Notes: a model not told the origin generated them from the letters alone. A DNA stretch of 64,000 nucleotides from Thalassotalea euphylliae (GCF_003390375.1 NZ_QUOT01000001.1:3348001-3412000); one strand, 5' to 3'; positions 34,208 to 43,417 are shown, numbered from the stretch's first letter. Numbers and translations: made by a program.

Positions 34208-35296
34208 ATGTCACAACTTAATCACGTAAGCGCTGAACTTTTAACTGTGAGCCAGCTAGATGTAACCCTTGCAGGACAAGCCATATTGCAAGATATTGAG
34301 TTTGAATTGCATGCTGGTGAGATCCTTGGTTTAGTTGGCCCAAGTGGGTGTGGTAAAACCACCTTGCTCAACACGATTGCCGGTTTTATTGCTCAACAAG
34401 GTGGCGACATCACTATCGCGGGTAAAGCCGCTATTAACCCGAAAAATATGTTGGCGCCGGAAAAGCGCCAAGTCGGCATGATTTTTCAAGACTATGCTTT
34501 ATTCCCACATTTAACGGTCGAACAAAATATTGCCTTTGGGATAAGTAAACTGCCCAAATCTGAGCAGCATGAGCGCGTTAACCAGATGCTCGAACTGTTA
34601 GCACTAACCGGTTTTAATCAGCGTTACCCACACGAACTATCGGGCGGACAACAGCAACGGGTTGCCATTGCCAGAGCGATTGCCCCACAGCCTAAGTTAT
34701 TGCTGCTAGATGAGCCGTTTTCTAATATTGATGCACGCCTTCGCCAATCATTGATGTTAGAGCTACGTCAATTGTTCAAACAATTAAAGATCACCGCGAT
34801 CTTTGTCACCCACAACAAGGATGAAGTGTTTACCTTTGCCGATAAAATGGCGGTGATGGCACAGGGGGAAATATTACAATTTGGCAGCCCAGCTGAAATC
34901 TGCCAAGCGCCCGCAAATTATCACGTTGCCGATTTTCTCCAATTAGGTAGCTGGTTGCCATGTCAAGTCAATGGAAAGTGCTTAACGAGTGCATTGGGCG
35001 AGCACGAATATGAACATGCACAAGTACAGGGTAGTGAAGGTACTGCAAGCGGCGATATTCACCAGCTGCTAGTTAAACCGAATCAAATCGCTTTCACTCG
35101 TGCTGAAGAAGCGAATATGGAAGTAGTTCATATTAGCGTTGCTGAGCATGGCTTTCACTATCACTTACAAAGCATTGATCAATCAACCCCTTTGGCGATT
35201 AGCCAGTTGGGGATCTATTCAGAGCAGGCGTTTGCCCTGCAAGAAAAGTTAAACGTGAGTATAAAACCTCACCCCTACTTAGTTTTTAGTTGTTAG
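34208..35296 (+). CDS. Fe(3+) ABC transporter ATP-binding protein
   Basis: 362 residues. Walker A is GPSGCGKTT, the Q-loop IFQDYALFPH, the signature LSGGQQQR, Walker B LLLLDEPFSNID, and the switch His is in FVTHNKDE. A C-terminal TOBE-like regulatory region of about 120 residues follows, as in FbpC. It powers the permease above. It is separated from the permease by 87 bases without an obvious terminator, so it probably belongs to the same Fur-controlled operon. Confidence 0.92.
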   Translation: MSQLNHVSAELLTVSQLDVTLAGQAILQDIEFELHAGEILGLVGPSGCGKTTLLNTIAGFIAQQGGDITIAGKAAINPKNMLAPEKRQVGMIFQDYALFPHLTVEQNIAFGISKLPKSEQHERVNQMLELLALTGFNQRYPHELSGGQQQRVAIARAIAPQPKLLLLDEPFSNIDARLRQSLMLELRQLFKQLKITAIFVTHNKDEVFTFADKMAVMAQGEILQFGSPAEICQAPANYHVADFLQLGSWLPCQVNGKCLTSALGEHEYEHAQVQGSEGTASGDIHQLLVKPNQIAFTRAEEANMEVVHISVAEHGFHYHLQSIDQSTPLAISQLGIYSEQAFALQEKLNVSIKPHPYLVFSC

Positions 35297-35514
35297 CAGT
35301 TTTAACGCCACCTATTTTAACGTTAATAATATACGCCCCACTACTGAGGTTATTATCTCCTGTTTATATCCTCAGTAGTGCAATTTATCTTCAGATTTTC
35401 ATTAAACACGCAATTATTTGGGATGGCGATCCACAAAACTCCACAGAATCATCAACTTCGCTCTATCGCTTAATTTTTCTGGCTTATAGCAAGATCAAAT
35501 AACCTATTCTTTGC
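35297..35514. other. Intergenic region with an 11-base inverted repeat
   Basis: CACTACTGAGG (35339-35349) and CCTCAGTAGTG (35370-35380) are perfect arms with a 20-base loop. No T run follows, so it may be an end-of-transcript hairpin of the iron operon or a protein site. A 70-codon open frame starting at 35290 overlaps it but has no family resemblance and is not called. Confidence 0.5.
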
Positions 35515-35544
35515 TTGACATAGGTTTGCTCAAGTCTCTAAACT
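35515..35544 (+). promoter_or_regulatory. Pmra promoter of the division and cell wall cluster
   Basis: A perfect -35 TTGACA (35515-35520), an 18-base spacer, then TAAACT (35539-35544) as a four-of-six -10. Just downstream are the MraZ boxes, and mraZ starts 147 bases later. The position equals that of the main dcw promoter in other proteobacteria. Confidence 0.6.
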
Positions 35545-35552
35545 GTATAAAT

Positions 35553-35578
35553 GTGGGAAAAAGTGGGGAATCGTGGAT
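35553..35578 (+). promoter_or_regulatory. MraZ operator: three phased TGGG-type boxes
   Basis: TGGGA (35554), TGGGG (35564) and TGGAT (35574) recur with an exact 10-base period, each preceded by G. MraZ is known to bind TGGGN direct repeats spaced by five bases upstream of its own gene. The third box is imperfect. Overlap with the expected transcription start fits autorepression. Confidence 0.8.
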
Positions 35579-35691
35579 CCTTAGGGAGTTAAGTTGCAAA
35601 AACGTGGCTCAGCTCAAGGATAAGATTCTCTGAAAACAAACAGAGTTATGTCATAACGAATAGTTAAAAGCATAGCTAGTTAGAGGCAAAC

Positions 35692-36150
35692 GTGTTTAGA
35701 GGCACCAGCGCAATTACGCTCGACAGCAAAAAACGCATCACGATACCAACTCGGTATCGCGAGGAGCTTATTGCTGATTGTCAGGGCAAGATGGTGTGCA
35801 CGGTTGATGTTCAACAAGCTTGTTTGTTGCTTTACCCGCTTCCTGAATGGGAAGAAATTGAATTAAAACTCTGCGCTTTGTCCTCAATGGACCGAAGCGA
35901 GCGACTATTTCAACAAGTATTACTTGGCAATGCCGCCGATTGTGAAATGGATAAAAGTGGTCGCCTTTTGATCAATGGCCCGTTATGCCAACACGCTGCA
36001 TTAGAAAAGAACGTGATGTTGGTTGGCCAGCTAAAGAAATTTGAGATTTGGAGTGAATCGGCTTGGCAACAGCGAATGCAGCAAGGCATTAGCCAAATCC
36101 AAGCAGGCGAAATCGAATTAACTGAAAGATTACTTGATTTGACACTATAA
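35692..36150 (+). CDS. mraZ: Transcriptional regulator MraZ
   Basis: 152 residues with two SpoVT/AbrB-like halves, each carrying the DxxxR motif: LDSKKRITIPTRYR near residue 10 and MDKSGRLLI near residue 86. It forms a ring-shaped oligomer that binds the TGGGN boxes upstream and represses the dcw cluster. It starts with GTG, preceded by TAGAGG. rsmH follows after five bases. Confidence 0.96.
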   Translation: MFRGTSAITLDSKKRITIPTRYREELIADCQGKMVCTVDVQQACLLLYPLPEWEEIELKLCALSSMDRSERLFQQVLLGNAADCEMDKSGRLLINGPLCQHAALEKNVMLVGQLKKFEIWSESAWQQRMQQGISQIQAGEIELTERLLDLTL

Positions 36151-36155
36151 CGAAA

Positions 36156-37100
36156 ATGCCCGAGCAAAGTTCACACATATCCGTATTGCTTGATGAAGCA
36201 ATCGAAGCACTCGCCATTGATCCAAATGGCCGATACATCGACTGTACTTTTGGTCGAGGCGGTCACTCGGGACAAATTCTTTCCCAATTAGCCGATAACG
36301 GTGAGCTTATTGCTATTGATCGCGATCCGACTGCTATTCAGGCAGCAAAGCAGTACGGCGACGACGATCGTTTTTCGATAGAACATTTTGGCTTTGCTGA
36401 ATTGCAGAGTATTGCTGAGCGCCGAGAGGTGATAGGTCAAGTTGATGGCATCTTATTTGACTTAGGTGTTTCTTCACCGCAGTTAGATGAAGCTGAGCGT
36501 GGCTTTAGCTTTATGAATGACGGCCCGCTTGATATGCGTATGGATACCACGCGTGGCGAAACAGCTGCCCAGTGGTTAGCACGTGTTGATGTTGAAGACT
36601 TAAGTTGGGTTTTAAAAACCTTTGGCGAAGAAAAGCATGCATGGCGAATTGCTAATGCCATTGTCGACAGTCGTGAAGAAAACCCGCTAACTCGCACTGG
36701 TCAGTTGGCCAAGCTTATTCAAACGGTTGCACCACAGCGCGAAATTAAAAAGCATCCAGCAACGCGAAGCTTTCAAGCGATCCGCATGTACATCAATTCA
36801 GAGCTTGACCAAATAGAACAAGCACTTGCAGCGTCGCTTAACGTGTTAAAGCCCGGTGGTCGATTAGTGGTGATCAGCTTCCATTCATTGGAAGACAGGT
36901 TAGTAAAACAGTTTATGCGCAAGCACTCGCAAGGAAAGCAAGTGCCAAGAGGATTGCCAGTGAGTGAGGCAGAATTACAAAAAGGGAAAAAACTTAGCTT
37001 GGTAGGTCGTAAAACCAAACCAAGTAAGGCAGAAATTGAACGTAACGTTAGAGCTCGTAGCTCAGTGTTGCGAGTTGCAGAGCGCCTAGCAGACAGCTGA
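36156..37100 (+). CDS. rsmH: 16S rRNA (cytosine(1402)-N(4))-methyltransferase
   Basis: 314 residues (older name mraW). The SAM-binding motif is DCTFGRGGHSGQIL near residue 25, with LIAIDRDPTAI, the family segment GILFDLGVSSPQLD, and a late VVISFHSLEDRLVKQFM. It methylates C1402 in the ribosomal P site. It is cytoplasmic and shares the dcw operon with division genes. Confidence 0.97.
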   Translation: MPEQSSHISVLLDEAIEALAIDPNGRYIDCTFGRGGHSGQILSQLADNGELIAIDRDPTAIQAAKQYGDDDRFSIEHFGFAELQSIAERREVIGQVDGILFDLGVSSPQLDEAERGFSFMNDGPLDMRMDTTRGETAAQWLARVDVEDLSWVLKTFGEEKHAWRIANAIVDSREENPLTRTGQLAKLIQTVAPQREIKKHPATRSFQAIRMYINSELDQIEQALAASLNVLKPGGRLVVISFHSLEDRLVKQFMRKHSQGKQVPRGLPVSEAELQKGKKLSLVGRKTKPSKAEIERNVRARSSVLRVAERLADS

Positions 37101-37132
37101 GCAGCTATTGAACTAAGGTAAGCAAATAGCTA

Positions 37133-37447
37133 ATGGCGACTAAGAAATCTGCATTAGTTGTTGATATTTATCACGATATTCAGCAACACCTGTTTACCTA
37201 TGTATTGCTGGTTGCAGTAGTTTTGTCAGCTTTTGCGGTGATTTATTTCACCCACGTTAATCGACAAACCACCAGTGAATTGGAAGTGTTGTTGACCGAG
37301 CGCGATGAATTAGACATCGAATGGCGCAATTTATTAATAGAACAGAATAGTTTGGCAGAGCATAGCGTGATTGAGCGCAAAGCAGCAAAAATGCTAGATA
37401 TGCGACGACCAGACGCAAATTCGGAAGTAGTGTTAACCATACCATGA
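37133..37447 (+). CDS. ftsL: Cell division protein FtsL
   Basis: 104 residues. A short cytoplasmic N-terminus precedes one membrane helix at about residues 22-43 (YVLLVAVVLSAFAVIYFTH). A periplasmic coiled coil follows (TTSELEVLLTERDELDIEWRN) and the end has AAKMLDMRRPD. FtsL pairs with FtsB and FtsQ in the divisome and activates FtsWI. The stop overlaps ftsI by four bases (ATGA). Confidence 0.93.
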   Translation: MATKKSALVVDIYHDIQQHLFTYVLLVAVVLSAFAVIYFTHVNRQTTSELEVLLTERDELDIEWRNLLIEQNSLAEHSVIERKAAKMLDMRRPDANSEVVLTIP

Positions 37448-39192
37448 CAGCTAAGGTAAAACGCAATAAAGCTAATCAAAAACCGAGCACCGTTGCTTGG
37501 CGCTTTTACGTTGTGCTGGCGGTGGTGGTAGCCATCTATTTAGCGCTAATGGCTCGCGCGGCTTATATTCAAGTGTTTGAACCTGACATGTTGAAAAAGC
37601 AAGGGGATATGCGCTCGTTAAGAACCGCGGCCAGTGAAGTTCAACGTGGCTCTGTACTCGATCGCAATGGCCGTGAACTGGCGGTCAGTGTGCCGGTTGA
37701 AACTGTTTGGGCAGATCCGAAAGTTGTGATGGATAACAATGCGTTAGCCATGAGTGAACACTGGCAAGCATTGGCAGATGTGTTAGATCAAGACGTTAAC
37801 AAACTAACCAGTCGTATCGTGCGCAACCCAAACAAACGCTTTGTTTATGTTGAGCGCCAAGTGTCGCCAGTGATGGCAAACTACATTAAAGAGTTAAAAA
37901 TCCCCGGCATTCACCTACGCAAAGAATCTAAACGTTTTTACCCATCGGGTGAGATTAGTGCTCACGTGGTCGGCTTTACCAATGTCGATGACAAAGGTAT
38001 CGAAGGTATAGAGCGGGTTTACAACACTATGCTAACCGGTGTTGGCGGCGAGAAGAAATTCCGCAAAGATGCCAAAGGGCGGAAAATTGAAATTCTCTCG
38101 GTGGAAGAGGCGCAGCCGCCTAAAGATGTGGTGCTCAGTATTGACCAACGTATTCAAACCCTAGCATACCGCGAACTCAAAGGCGCGGTTTCTGCGTTTA
38201 AGGCAACCTCGGGTTCTGTAATTGTTGCGGATGTACATACTGGTGAAGTTCTTGCCATGGTCAACTCTCCATCGTTTAACCCAAACAACCGTGCTAACAC
38301 GCCAGTGCACAAGATGCGCAATCGTGCGATCACTGACATGTTTGAGCCAGGTTCAACCATGAAGCCACTTTCATTGCTAACTGCAATGGAATTTGGTGTC
38401 GCAGAGGCAAGTACGATTGTTGATACTCATCCAGGTTGGATGCGTCTTGGTGGCCGCCGTGTTAGCGACCCAATTAATCGTGGTGATCTCACCATGGAAG
38501 AAATTTTGATCCACTCATCCAATATGGGCACGGCTAAATTGGTGCTTTCAATGCCGAAGGAATTTCTACTGGATAAGTTTTTTGAAGTAGGTTTTGGCGA
38601 GCAAACTGGCACTGGGCTAATCGGTGAAACCAGCGGCATGATGCATGATCGCAGCCGTTGGTCTCAGTTTGAATTAGCGACCTTATCTTTTGGTTATGCC
38701 TTGGCAATTAGCCCACTGCAACTAACGCGCTTATACGCCACGATCGCCAATGGCGGTACTAAAATTCCGCTGACGATATTAAAGCAAGATACACCAGCCA
38801 GAGGCGAGCGCATTTTCTCAAATCGATTAACGGCAGATTTGCGCTCAATGCTTGAAGGCGTGGTGGAAAATGGTGCTAAGAAAGCAAAAGTAGAAGGTTA
38901 TCGTGTTGGTGGTAAAACCGGTACCAGTATTAAAGCTATTGCGGGCGGTTATGGTAATGACTATGTTGGCTTGTTCGCGGGCATGGCACCGATTGATAAC
39001 CCTGAAGTGGTCGTGGTTGTTGTGATTAATGAGCCAGGTGGCGATTTATATCACGGTGGTGATGTTGCCGCGCCTGTGTTTTCACGGGTAATGAAAGGCA
39101 CCTTGCAGGTGTTAAATATAGCGCCTGGCACATCATCGAACAGTCAACGCGTGGTGAAAAGCGCTGAGCGCAAGGGGGATAGTAATGCCTAA
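37444..39192 (+). CDS. ftsI: Peptidoglycan D,D-transpeptidase FtsI (PBP3)
   Basis: 582 residues. The N-terminal anchor is at about residues 20-40, followed by the PBP dimerisation domain (RGSVLDRNGRELAVSV). The transpeptidase motifs are SxxK in EPGSTMKPLS, SxN in HSSNMGTAK and KTGT in VGGKTGTSIK. It crosslinks septal peptidoglycan with FtsW. The end overlaps murE by eight bases. Confidence 0.96.
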   Translation: MTAKVKRNKANQKPSTVAWRFYVVLAVVVAIYLALMARAAYIQVFEPDMLKKQGDMRSLRTAASEVQRGSVLDRNGRELAVSVPVETVWADPKVVMDNNALAMSEHWQALADVLDQDVNKLTSRIVRNPNKRFVYVERQVSPVMANYIKELKIPGIHLRKESKRFYPSGEISAHVVGFTNVDDKGIEGIERVYNTMLTGVGGEKKFRKDAKGRKIEILSVEEAQPPKDVVLSIDQRIQTLAYRELKGAVSAFKATSGSVIVADVHTGEVLAMVNSPSFNPNNRANTPVHKMRNRAITDMFEPGSTMKPLSLLTAMEFGVAEASTIVDTHPGWMRLGGRRVSDPINRGDLTMEEILIHSSNMGTAKLVLSMPKEFLLDKFFEVGFGEQTGTGLIGETSGMMHDRSRWSQFELATLSFGYALAISPLQLTRLYATIANGGTKIPLTILKQDTPARGERIFSNRLTADLRSMLEGVVENGAKKAKVEGYRVGGKTGTSIKAIAGGYGNDYVGLFAGMAPIDNPEVVVVVVINEPGGDLYHGGDVAAPVFSRVMKGTLQVLNIAPGTSSNSQRVVKSAERKGDSNA

Positions 39193-40858
39193 CACTATTG
39201 TCCAAAGCCCAAGTGCTCAAAAAACAGATGCTCAAAGCCAAGCTACTCAAACCCCAGCTTCTCGTAGCCAGCTTGCGCCAACGACTCTTGCAGGATTCTC
39301 TATTGCCGAAACCTTGGCTCAGTTTGATATCAACATTGCACCTTTAGAGACAGCTCAGCTTGTCAATAACAGCCGTCAAGTTAATCAAGGTGATGTGTTC
39401 TGTGCTGTTATAGGTACTGCGAGTGATGGTCGCAATTATATCGACCAAGCAATTGCGGCAGGAGCGAGTTTAGTGATAGCTGAATGCCAACAGGCACAGC
39501 AACATGGTAATCAGCTACGCCGTGAAAACGTCACAATTGTGCAGTTTTATCAGCTAAATCAACGTCTATTTAAATTAGCGGCGAGCTACTATCGATACCC
39601 ACAAGATAAGTTGAGTCTAATTGGTATTACTGGCACTAACGGTAAAACGAGTACCAGCCAAATGATCGCCAGCTTACTCAATCTTTGCCAGCAAGATGCT
39701 TATCAGCAAAGTGATAACTATGGCGATAGCTATGGTGAAAAAGATGGTAAGAGCATAGCAGCTAAAGCTGCTGTGATAGGTACAACAGGCGCTGGTATCT
39801 TGCCAGCGCTAACCCCAATTGCCAATACAACGCCGGGTGCGACGGAGCTGAATCAGATTTTAGCGAGCTTTGCCGAGCAGTCGGTTACGCATGTGGCGAT
39901 GGAAGTTTCTTCGCACGCACTAGATCAAGGTCGTATTGCTGCTGAACAACTTAGTGTCGCTGTGTTTACCAATTTAAGCCGCGACCATTTGGATTATCAC
40001 CAAACCATGGCGGACTATGCCAAAGCCAAGTTTAGTATCTTTGCCTGCGCTGCTAGTGAAACCAGTGCTCAAATTGCGGTCGTTAATGGTGATGATGAAT
40101 ACGGTCAAGCTTGGCTTGCGCAATTAAAACAGCAAAGTATTGCCTTTGGTAAAAGTGATGCTGTTACTCAGCATCAGCGCTTTGTACGCGCACAGGATAT
40201 TGTGCTTTCACCCAGCGGGGTGAGCTTTATCGCGGTCACAGAAAAAACAAGCGCCAAAGTTGAGAGCAAGCTATTAGGCGAATTTAATATTGATAACTTA
40301 CTAGCTGCTATTGCCAGTTTATTAGCGCTAAATATTTCACTTGAAGCCATTGTTGCCTACATTCCTACGTTGTTGCCTAGCCAAGGACGTATGGAAGCAT
40401 TCTCTCAAAAAGACAAACCAGTCGCCGTGGTTGACTATGCTCACACGCCAGATGCATTGGCCAATGCGTTGCAAGCTTGTCGTCATCATTGCCAAGGCGA
40501 GCTTTGGGTTGTGTTTGGTTGTGGTGGCGATCGCGATCAAGGTAAGCGTCCACAAATGGGGCAAGCTGCTGAGCAATTTGCTGATCATGTTGTGGTCACT
40601 AACGATAACCCGCGCAGCGAAGCTCCTGAACTGATCGCTAACGACATTTTAACGGGCTGTAAGCATGCGGAAAAAATCACCGTCATGCTCGACCGTCAAC
40701 AAGCCGTTCGCTCTACACTTGCTCACGCCAAACCAAATGACATTGTACTGTTAGCGGGAAAAGGGCATGAGAATACCATTGAAATAGCAGGCCAAATCAT
40801 TGAATACAGTGAACGTGCTCTGGTCGAAACTCTATATCTGACAGGAGAGCACTCATGA
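39185..40858 (+). CDS. murE: UDP-MurNAc-L-Ala-D-Glu:meso-diaminopimelate ligase
   Basis: 557 residues, longer than the usual 490-500. Walker-type motif GITGTNGKTSTSQ, carbamylated-Lys region, SRDHLDYH, and DNPRSE, the signature for meso-diaminopimelate. Two additions explain the length: a Gln/Ser/Thr-rich N-terminal extension of about 36 residues, and an extra polar segment at about 171-194 (QQSDNYGDSYGEKDGKS) right after the P-loop helix. The core looks active. The stop overlaps murF by four bases. Confidence 0.95.
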   Translation: MPNTIVQSPSAQKTDAQSQATQTPASRSQLAPTTLAGFSIAETLAQFDINIAPLETAQLVNNSRQVNQGDVFCAVIGTASDGRNYIDQAIAAGASLVIAECQQAQQHGNQLRRENVTIVQFYQLNQRLFKLAASYYRYPQDKLSLIGITGTNGKTSTSQMIASLLNLCQQDAYQQSDNYGDSYGEKDGKSIAAKAAVIGTTGAGILPALTPIANTTPGATELNQILASFAEQSVTHVAMEVSSHALDQGRIAAEQLSVAVFTNLSRDHLDYHQTMADYAKAKFSIFACAASETSAQIAVVNGDDEYGQAWLAQLKQQSIAFGKSDAVTQHQRFVRAQDIVLSPSGVSFIAVTEKTSAKVESKLLGEFNIDNLLAAIASLLALNISLEAIVAYIPTLLPSQGRMEAFSQKDKPVAVVDYAHTPDALANALQACRHHCQGELWVVFGCGGDRDQGKRPQMGQAAEQFADHVVVTNDNPRSEAPELIANDILTGCKHAEKITVMLDRQQAVRSTLAHAKPNDIVLLAGKGHENTIEIAGQIIEYSERALVETLYLTGEHS

Positions 40859-42285
40859 TCCCATTAACCTTATCTGAGATTGCGAATGCCACAGGTGGCA
40901 AACTAATTGGTGCTGATATTACGATTTCTGCGATAAGCACTGACAGCCGCGCATTAGCAGCAGAGCAAGTTTTTCTAGCGCTCAAAGGCCCTAATTTTGA
41001 CGGTCATAAGTTTGTGAGCCAAGTTGCTGAGTTAGGCGGTTTGGCAGTAATTGTTGATCATCAAGTTGAAACAAGATTACCACAAGTGGTGGTGGCTGAT
41101 ACCCGTATTGCGCTGGGAAAAATTGGTGCTTACGTCAAAGCACAAACAGCGCCAAAAACTGTTGGTATTACCGGCAGTAGCGGCAAAACCACAGTCAAAG
41201 AAATGGTTGCTGCAATTTTATCGCGTCTAGGAAATGTGCTAGCCACTAGTGGCAATTTTAACAATGACATTGGCGTACCGCTGACGTTGCTGCGTTTAGG
41301 CCACGAACATGATTTTGCTGTTATTGAAATGGGCGCCAATCACATTGGTGAAATTGCCTATACCACTAACTTGGTTAAGCCTGATGTAGCTATCATCAAT
41401 AACATTGCGGCCGCACATTTAGAAGGCTTTGGCGATTTATGCGGTGTTGCTCGCGCAAAAGGGGAAATCTTCGAAGGTATTCCTGAAGGTGGCGTGGCTG
41501 TTTACAACCAAGACTCAAAATGGGCAGATAAATGGAAATGGCGTTTAACCGATAAAAAAGTGCGTCGTTTTTCTTGCAAAGAGAGTGCAGATGAGAAAGG
41601 CGATAATGAAATAATCAAAGCTGAACAAGCTGCAGATTGTTACAGCGCTAATGTCACCCTTGACGACAATGGCTGCGCTAACTTCAAGTTACACACGCAC
41701 ATTGGTAGCACCTACATTGAACTGACAATACCTGGTAAACACAATGTCTGTAACGCGGTTGCTGCAGCTGCTATCGCCATTGAATGTGGTGCCAGCCTAG
41801 ATGACATCAAACTCGGGCTAGCGGAAATGTCGCCGGTTAAAGGACGTTTAAACCTTTATCAGCTAGATGATAACTGTAAGCTCATCGACGACACTTACAA
41901 CGCTAACGTGGAATCAATCAAAGCTGCAACAGAGTTGCTAGCCAGTTATCCAGGCTACCGTGTGTTGATTTTAGGGGATATGGCAGAGCTTGGCAGTGAT
42001 GCCAGAAGTTATCATCAAGAAGTAGGAGAGCATGCCAAAACACAAGGAATAGACACTTTATTAACACTTGGCGTGTTAAGCCAAAGTACGGCTGATGCCT
42101 TTGGTGATAATGGTCAGCATTTTAGCTCGAAAGAGCAATTGTTGACATCGCTTAAGCAGCAATTGGCTAACGAAGAACGCGCGATTTCTATTTTAGTGAA
42201 AGGCTCGCGCAGTGCTCATATGGAGCACGTGGTAAATGAGATTATAAATTGGCGCAAACCTCGCGCCGCTGAGGAGCACTCGTAA
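40855..42285 (+). CDS. murF: UDP-MurNAc-tripeptide:D-alanyl-D-alanine ligase
   Basis: 476 residues with the Mur ligase three-domain layout. The P-loop is GITGSSGKTTVKEM, followed by ATSGNFNNDIGVPLTLL, EMGANHIGEI and the C-terminal DDTYNANVESIKAA. It adds D-Ala-D-Ala to complete the UDP-MurNAc-pentapeptide in the cytoplasm. The stop and the mraY start share one base. Confidence 0.96.
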   Translation: MIPLTLSEIANATGGKLIGADITISAISTDSRALAAEQVFLALKGPNFDGHKFVSQVAELGGLAVIVDHQVETRLPQVVVADTRIALGKIGAYVKAQTAPKTVGITGSSGKTTVKEMVAAILSRLGNVLATSGNFNNDIGVPLTLLRLGHEHDFAVIEMGANHIGEIAYTTNLVKPDVAIINNIAAAHLEGFGDLCGVARAKGEIFEGIPEGGVAVYNQDSKWADKWKWRLTDKKVRRFSCKESADEKGDNEIIKAEQAADCYSANVTLDDNGCANFKLHTHIGSTYIELTIPGKHNVCNAVAAAAIAIECGASLDDIKLGLAEMSPVKGRLNLYQLDDNCKLIDDTYNANVESIKAATELLASYPGYRVLILGDMAELGSDARSYHQEVGEHAKTQGIDTLLTLGVLSQSTADAFGDNGQHFSSKEQLLTSLKQQLANEERAISILVKGSRSAHMEHVVNEIINWRKPRAAEEHS

Positions 42286-43367
42286 TGTTGTATTGGTTAG
42301 GCGAGTACCTCACCCAATATTTTTCTGGATTTAATGTTTTTTCCTATCTGACCTTTAGGGCCATTGTTAGCACCCTAACGGCCTTGGGAATTTCTCTGTA
42401 TTTTGGCCCTAAATTAATTCGCGCCTTGCAGCGTATGCAAATTGGCCAAACTGTACGTGACGATGGTCCGCAAAGCCATTTGTCAAAATCAGGTACGCCT
42501 ACCATGGGCGGTATTTTGATTTTGGCGTCAATCATCGCCAGTGTGCTGCTATGGGGCGACTTATCGAATACCTATGTTTTGACCACGTTATTTGTTGTCG
42601 CTTCATTTGGTGCCATTGGTTTTGTTGATGATTACCGCAAGGTGATTCGCAAAGACTCAAACGGCTTGATTGCCCGTTGGAAGTACTTCTGGCAAACCGT
42701 TGTTGGCTTAGGTACCGCAATATTTTTGTATGCGCAAGCGCAGTCACCAGAAGAAACAGCGTTACTCGTGCCATTTATTAAAGATGTGATGCCGCAATTA
42801 GGCCTACTTTATATCGCCATGGCGTATTTCGTTATTGTCGGTACCAGTAATGCTGTGAATTTAACCGATGGTTTAGATGGCCTCGCGATAGTACCTACTA
42901 TTATGGTTGCCGGTGCCTTTGCGGTATTCGCGTACGTTACCGGCAACGTGAATTTTTCTGAGTACCTAAACATCCCTTACATTCCGCAAACCAGCGAATT
43001 AGTGGTGGTTTGTACTGCCATTGTTGGCGCTGGCCTTGGCTTCTTGTGGTTCAACACCTATCCAGCACAAGTCTTTATGGGCGATGTTGGCTCATTAGCC
43101 CTTGGTGCGGTATTAGGCGTTATTGCGGTACTTGTGCGTCAAGAACTTGTGCTGGTGATTATGGGCGGTGTGTTTGTGATGGAAACCGTTTCTGTGATCT
43201 TGCAAGTAGGGTCATACAAGCTGCGTGGTCAGCGTATTTTCCGAATGGCGCCCATTCATCATCACTATGAATTAAAAGGTTGGCCAGAGCCGCGCGTGAT
43301 TGTGCGTTTCTGGATTATTTCCATCGTCTTAGTTTTGGTTGGTTTAGCCACCTTAAAACTGAGATAG
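42285..43367 (+). CDS. mraY: Phospho-MurNAc-pentapeptide translocase
   Basis: 360 residues, the standard length, with about ten membrane helices. Catalytic and Mg-binding segments are FVDDYRKVIRKDSNGL, NLTDGLDGLA and the cytoplasmic HHHYELKGW loop. It transfers phospho-MurNAc-pentapeptide to undecaprenyl phosphate, giving lipid I at the inner membrane. It is followed by a 50-base gap, unusually large for this cluster, which contains a short tandem repeat. Confidence 0.97.
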   Translation: MLYWLGEYLTQYFSGFNVFSYLTFRAIVSTLTALGISLYFGPKLIRALQRMQIGQTVRDDGPQSHLSKSGTPTMGGILILASIIASVLLWGDLSNTYVLTTLFVVASFGAIGFVDDYRKVIRKDSNGLIARWKYFWQTVVGLGTAIFLYAQAQSPEETALLVPFIKDVMPQLGLLYIAMAYFVIVGTSNAVNLTDGLDGLAIVPTIMVAGAFAVFAYVTGNVNFSEYLNIPYIPQTSELVVVCTAIVGAGLGFLWFNTYPAQVFMGDVGSLALGAVLGVIAVLVRQELVLVIMGGVFVMETVSVILQVGSYKLRGQRIFRMAPIHHHYELKGWPEPRVIVRFWIISIVLVLVGLATLKLR

Positions 43368-43388
43368 CGAACAGGTTTTAATTAATAA

Positions 43389-43409
43389 GAGCAAAGAGCA
43401 AAGAGCAAA
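43389..43409. repeat. Three tandem copies of GAGCAAA before murD
   Basis: Perfect 7-base repeats fill the region where the murD ribosome site should be; the last GAG is 12 bases before the ATG. No other Shine-Dalgarno sequence is visible. Copy changes would alter the leader, not the protein. Confidence 0.85.
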
Positions 43410-43417
43410 GTAACCAG

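Noticed and set aside
35290..35502. 70-codon plus-strand frame after the iron ATPase
   Set aside because: Overlaps an inverted repeat, has no family resemblance and runs into the mra promoter region.
43389..43409. Phase-variable coding repeat
   Set aside because: The repeat is outside the murD reading frame, so it cannot switch the protein on and off by frameshift.
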